64,000 nucleotides of DNA from positions 46,164 through 110,163 of the forward strand of contig JACTAT010000108.1 in the NCBI GenBank assembly GCA_014526335.1. The letters are read 5' to 3'. The notes under the pieces were generated by a model. It saw nothing but the letters and a program-made list of their open reading frames with translations, was not told where the DNA came from and did no database searches. The position numbers were made by a program, and so were the translations under genes. The DNA comes from Chrysaora quinquecirrha (Eukaryota; Cnidaria; Scyphozoa; Semaeostomeae; Pelagiidae). Of this stretch, positions 59,280 through 64,000 are shown piece after piece; the first letter of the stretch is position 1; each line of letters begins with the position of its first letter.

Positions 59280-59332
59280 CATCATTTGCAGAGTATCTTC
59301 TTGAGAAGACAAGAGTCATACGTCAGAGGAAG
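59280..59332 (+). CDS. myosin exon 5
   Basis: TTTATCATAG acceptor and AAG/GTTAGT donor; 53 bases, phase 1 to 0, encoding ASFAEYLLEKTRVIRQRK. It matches the YLLEKSRVV.Q strand-loop near the nucleotide pocket. Confidence 0.88.
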
Positions 59333-59996
59333 GTTAGTAAAATTATAGTCAACTATGTTCTCCGTTGCCGCTTACGTTATCTTGTTGACTGTTGTTTTTT
59401 TTTACGTTGAGCACACCTTAGGGTTTTCTTGTTATATTATTTACAATTCCTTCAGTATTACCTACAATATCACTTGTCAGTTCCACTCACAGCAACATTT
59501 AATCCAAAACCTAATGCGCAATGGAGATCTTCATGAAAACTAGTTTCATTTAAAAAAATTGCATGTCCTATAATAACTTATAGAAAAATTAATATAGAAA
59601 AGACCAGATAATCAAAGGTTGCTTTCATAGCCATAAATTTTCATTGGGTAGTCTCGTTCACCATTTATCAAAATCCTTTGTATTTCTTTGCTTACACCAA
59701 GCAAATCATTGATGGCAAATAGTCATATGCTTTTCATGGCGAATGAATTTACTATTTTGCTAAAATTTCTTCTTTCTGATAAAAATCTACATCTATACAG
59801 GCAATTACAATTACGTTAATAGTCATCTTCCTTGAAGTATAAGACCCCATTACTTGTGTTAATTAATGGTAATAGAGTAAAGGCTTTTTGATGGCTTGGT
59901 GTATATGATAAGGTGTGTGTAGGGTTAATTTCATTGGGTGTATGTGGGCACAAATGTTTTATCTTTGCTTCAGTATTTGCCTCGTTTATCTTACAG

Positions 59997-60091
59997 GAAG
60001 GGAGAAATTTCCATATGTTTTACTACTTATTCAGTGGCATGTCTCAAGAAGAACTAGATCAGTCTTACCTCGGCACAATGGATAACCACAG
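59997..60091 (+). CDS. myosin exon 6
   Basis: ATCTTACAG acceptor and CACAG/GTAATT donor; phase 0 to 2. It encodes EGRNFHMFYYLFSGMSQEEL DQSYLGTMDNH. It matches the highly conserved GE.NFHIFY.L..G segment. Confidence 0.9.
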
Positions 60092-61589
60092 GTAATTTAG
60101 GTCATTATCTTATTCCTAAAGTTATTTTTGATTTGGCTAGTGTTAAATGGAGGTCAGATTTTGCATGTCCATCGCCGCAGGTCACAATAAGGGCTAACAC
60201 CAAACAAAAGACGTCTTTTGTGTTGAGGATGCAGATGCAGGAGGGTCCTACTGTATTAGGGTGTCACTTATAATGTAATGTGTATTTGGCTCGGAATAGC
60301 AAATCACCCGGCAAAATTTAACGTATTAACTCAGCTATTATTTGATTATTCCAAAAATTATCCCATAAATACGAGAGACTGCAGAGGGAGAATAACCAGA
60401 AGTTAGAAGTTTGGTATCATCTTTTTTGTATTATCTATTTCAACGTTACTTCTCAGTAAAAATTTTTTATCATTAATGCAACATTGATCAATTTGAAAGT
60501 TAATATTACATGATAAGAACAGTATAATAGAAATTTTCTTCAGATATTTATTTGCGATATATTGCTTAAAGTAAAGGCTCTGCCAGTGATGCGCATTAGC
60601 CAAGGAAAGGCAGAAAATGTACTGCTAATTCATAAGAAGACCTCATTTTATATGCTGAAATATGAGGTAATTCTGTGTCTCTCCTTGCCGAAGTGAACAT
60701 GTTCGTTTGTGTATGTCTTTTCAACCCTTTTTCAAATCTCAGTGTTAAAGGATATCATTTTAAGTAACCAACTGGAAATACTACGGCAAGTTTGTGTTGT
60801 ATAGACCTTTTCGACAAACAGCCGTGATTATGGAAATTTTGAAATTTTCTAGGTAGAGGTTTTGATACCAAATTCGTATCAAGCAGCCCAAATTTAGTGT
60901 TGTTGTAAAGTTTTGGTTTTGTCTTAGCGCTTCTTTCGTTTATTTTACGAGCATTCAAAGCTTGCGGTTTTGTAAGGGCTCAGATCAGTTGGGGTGAGAG
61001 TTTCACACCAAGCCATTTTTCACGGTCAAAGCCATTATAGAATTGGAAATTTTGAACGCGCATAAAATCAATATTACAAGTACTAGTACAATGAAACTTT
61101 GCACCTAGACTAAGTTATTGATATTTTATATGATTGTAGCATTGAAATCCCAGTATCTTTAAGTTTTTGGTGGCAGTCTTTCGTTGAGAAGCTCTATTGA
61201 TCTACTTTTTAAATGTGTAACGCAATTTGAAAAGAATGTCTCTGTAGCCACAAAACATAATCAGATAAGTGGATCATTGCTCAAGTTGCTACAGTCATTG
61301 CGATAATGGTTGGATTCTATTTGGTAATTCTGAAAATCAACCAGTTTAGTGGTAGGAATGAGTAGGAAAGTTCTTATGAGAAACTATGATGTGGCTACTA
61401 AGAAAAGATTATGCTGACCTGATCAAGTTAGACCAATATTTGCTTTTAGCTATTTGCTTTGTGAGTAGAAATACACGTCGTTAATCCCTAAAATGAGAGA
61501 AAAATTGCTACTTATAAGTAAGAAATAAAGTTTTCGCGAAAAAGTCAAGTAAAGTTAAAGTTGCCGTTTTTTAGTACACTTTACCCCTG

Positions 61590-61815
61590 GTCTAAATACA
61601 TATGGCATATAGCAGGATGCAGCCACACACAGCGCTCATAACTACTGAGCAGGTACCCATTTATATTCCTTGGTAGAGAGAGGTACATTTGTGTTAACAA
61701 CTTGCCCAAGGTTGCTATCACTTCCTGCAATCACAAGTGGAAAGACCGTGGCTCGAACCCACCACATATTCGTTATTTGTCCAGCATGCTAACCACTGAG
61801 CCACAGAGACCACTC
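61590..61815 (-). repeat. tRNA-derived SINE (minus strand)
   Basis: Read on the minus strand: TGGCTCAGTGGTTAGCATGC is a strong A box and GGTGGGTTCGAGCCACGG a B box. The body follows with CCTTGGGCAAGTTGTTAACA and ATAAATGGGTACCTG, a conserved central motif found in several tRNA SINE families. It sits in a myosin intron in opposite orientation to the gene. Confidence 0.65.
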
Positions 61816-61907
61816 GATCTGCAAAACGATAAGGTCAGATGAATATCACCTTTGAAACTAAATTTCATCTATATAAATTCATGCATTATGTCCTGTTATT
61901 TACACAG

Positions 61908-62019
61908 GTATCTTAACTTTGGGACACCGCTGGCGGAATCACAATTAGAGAATGAACGACTTAAAAGGGCATACTTGAATGTTTGCAAATCAATGAAAAA
62001 CATCGGATTTAGTATTGAG
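61908..62019 (+). CDS. myosin exon 7
   Basis: TTTACACAG acceptor and GAG/GTTTGA donor; phase 2 to 0. It encodes YLNFGTPLAESQLENERLKR AYLNVCKSMKNIGFSIE, the family's YLN.G......D...F......M..IGF...E stretch. Confidence 0.88.
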
Positions 62020-63134
62020 GTTTGACTCATTGCTATCTTGTTTGTGTTTATTTCGAAGAAAGCAACTTGTAACCAAAGTCGTTAATTTATTTTCATTTTT
62101 CACTTGTCTAGACTCGTGTTCGCTTACTTTTAAATAAACAGATAATTACTGCTATTCAAAAACCACCCAACCAGGTTCTTCACCATTCTTTTTGCATTAA
62201 AGTTGCTCGGCAGTTATAAGTTATAACAACCAAGGCTTCCCCAATCGAGAGATTGATTGACAGGTGCATTCAAAGGCTATGCTTGGAGATTCAACCCCAG
62301 TCCTTCCTCTAAATATGACCTCACCTCGTGATTGCTTTTGCCTTGAGCCTAGAATTACAAAGTGCTGCTGACTCTTCTACTCTTTCCTTGTGATTTTTGT
62401 CTTCCTGGGAATGGAATCTTCAATCTTATATTACGATTGAGACTCGCTGACCACTTGACCATTCTAAACATAATGCTGATTAATGCACATGCTGATTTTC
62501 TTTTGATCAGACTCCAAGGAGATTCTATACTATCTAGCTTACCCTTTACTTATCACTACATTACATATTGTTAAGAAGAATATTTTCTGTCGATTTTCTT
62601 TACTGCAGTGTAGCTCATTTTGTTTTGTCGTGTTTTTGAACATTCCCGACGGCTGTACGTCTACCACTGCTAAACAAAACTACGCTTTGGCATTGAATCA
62701 CCAGAAAAATGCGTGAGACAAAATATCGTATTTTTAAAGGGAATCGACAGATATAAAAGTGGCTTAAGCCACCCATCAGTCAAAATTGAATAAGAAAAGA
62801 ATAGCAGAATTGTGTAGGAATTTAAAAGAGCTGCCTTGTCTTAATGCAACTGACCTCTTATGCACGCCTTTCGCCATTAATATCTCTTTCAGATTCGGAA
62901 GATCTGTTTTCTTTTCACAAACGATTTTCAGTAAAACCTCTTGTTCTTTCCCAAGAATCCCAAAACCTCTTATATTTTATAGTGATGAGATCCCCCTTAG
63001 GAAAATGTCTTACTTTAAGGATTTTTGGACGAGTACGTTTGCAATACAAAATTGCTTTGCTTCTCATCGAAATAATGAAATTCTGTCCGTCTTTTATTGC
63101 AATAGTAAGATTTTGCCCTACTGTTTTATTTTAG

Positions 63135-63252
63135 GAGATAGCAGACTCCTTTCAAGTTCTCTCTGGTATATTAAACGTTGGGAATGTCAAATTTACTAAT
63201 AAGGACGACAGCTCAGATTTGGTTGTTAATACAGTGGAAAGCATCGAAAATG
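63135..63252 (+). CDS. myosin exon 8
   Basis: TTATTTTAG acceptor and ATG/GTAATT donor; phase 0 to 1. It encodes EIADSFQVLSGILNVGNVKF TNKDDSSDLVVNTVESIEN, matching the I...L..ILHLGN..F strand of the motor upper 50-kDa domain. Confidence 0.9.
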
Positions 63253-63828
63253 GTAATTTATGCATCAAGCAAAATATTTATCACATCACTGTCACTAGTA
63301 CTTTAAAACGAAGTGGTAGGCTTTTGCTGGTTCCTTAAGAAATGGGATCGTTCCAATGAAGTTAAAAATGTGGGAATTTGGATAAAACTAATGAAAAATG
63401 CATGCCACTGTTCAACAATATTTTTTTGTTAGTCCCTAACGAACTATTAGTCCTAAAAATTGCAAAGTCCTTAGAGATATTCAGAATTTCAGGAACTGAA
63501 TTCTTATAGGTGACTTAGGCCTGATCCTTCAGCTCTCTTCAATCTTTCTTTCACAGTCATTGATAATACTCTATATATACAGCTCCTGCCAAATCTTAGT
63601 CGTACACATTTAGGGCTTGTAATTTTCCAGTCCCATTTCATTCAGCATAGTCTTGAGGACAGGTGTTTTTGCTTGATAGTATAAGCCCTGTAATATGATA
63701 TGATATGATAATGCATCTAAAGTTAAGACTAGCTTTAATGTAACTGTAATATCTATGATGCTCTACCGACAGCTGTACTACATTCAGATCCTTCCCTTAG
63801 ATCATTCAGTTCGTTTTTCTCCATCTAG

Positions 63829-63900
63829 CTGCTTCGTTGCTGGGTGTGAGAAAGGATGATCTTGAAAAAGCATTGACGTCTATCACTGCAACTGTGGATG
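63829..63900 (+). CDS. myosin exon 9
   Basis: TCCATCTAG acceptor and GATG/GTATGA donor; phase 1 to 1. It encodes AASLLGVRKDDLEKALTSIT ATVD, matching the AA.LLGV....L..AL segment. Later motor exons lie beyond the window. Confidence 0.88.
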
Positions 63901-64000
63901 GTATGATATACTTGTTAATTCTGTTCTACATTTATATAAAGCCTAAGAAGTATTAACCGAACCCCAAGTGACACTTTTACTTACATCTGGGTATATGCTG

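Larger units (their letters stand above)
53991..63900 (+). other. gene model: unconventional myosin, motor domain (3' truncated by window)
   Basis: Nine exons in matching phases spell the first half of a myosin motor: an actin-activated ATPase that moves cargo along, or tethers, actin filaments. The order is N-terminal helix (DESALLHRIKERHREGKNY), FLGDVLVAVNSF, P-loop (GETCSGKTE), ANIILDAFGHAKT, switch I (NATRFGKF), YLLEKTRVIRQ, RNFHMFYYLFSG, NIGFSIEEIADSFQVLSGIL and AASLLGVRKDDLEKAL. This is the canonical motor order. No SH3-like N-terminal domain or kinase domain was found. The protein continues past the right edge after about 360 residues. The class is not assigned; direct entry into the motor suits several unconventional classes. 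Confidence 0.88.

Overview
The window is intron-rich, AT-rich animal nuclear DNA. It contains spliced genes with GT-AG introns, LINE, Penelope, hAT, piggyBac and Tc1-like debris, tRNA-derived SINEs and many miniature inverted-repeat elements (MITEs). Gene content (Gemin7, a PIDD1-like LRR-ZU5-UPA gene, an apolipoprotein-L-like gene, an unconventional myosin) and repeat style suggest an invertebrate, perhaps a cnidarian. The species cannot be fixed from the sequence alone. All exon boundaries below were placed by eye from splice signals and reading phase.

Layout. 0.5-2.2 kb: decayed LINE reverse transcriptase. 4.4-5.0 kb: hAT-type MITE with an 8-bp target duplication. 6.2-6.5 kb: Gemin7. 6.7-9.8 kb: MITEs, a Penelope-like GIY-YIG fragment and a second hAT-type element. 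10-11 kb: low-complexity AT-rich DNA. 11.9-21.2 kb (+): a PIDD1-like gene with about 27 LRRs, two ZU5 domains and UPA-like exons, followed by two phase-compatible exons with RHIM-like (amyloid signalling) motifs; no death domain was found. 22.1-26.0 kb (+): an intron-split, decayed gypsy/Ginger-type integrase gene, with a minus-strand copy of one UPA-like exon inside its first intron. 27.2-42.9 kb: three and a quarter tandem copies of a 3.8-kb repeat unit, the second interrupted by a 3.2-kb foldback element. 44-48.2 kb: nested transposons (two TA-flanked MITEs, each with two later insertions, including a TTAA-flanked piggyBac-like element and a second foldback element). 49.0-51.3 kb (+): apolipoprotein-L-like gene. 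54.0 kb to the right edge (+): nine exons of an unconventional myosin motor domain, running off the window.

The most interesting locus is the PIDD1-like gene. It keeps the HFS autoproteolysis motif in its second ZU5 domain, has FFT at the equivalent place in the first, and appears to end in RHIM-like motifs where vertebrate PIDD1 has a death domain. That would connect a PIDDosome-type sensor to amyloid/necroptosis-type signalling. The domains are readable in the sequence. The joining of the last exons to the same transcript is inference from strand, order and phase.
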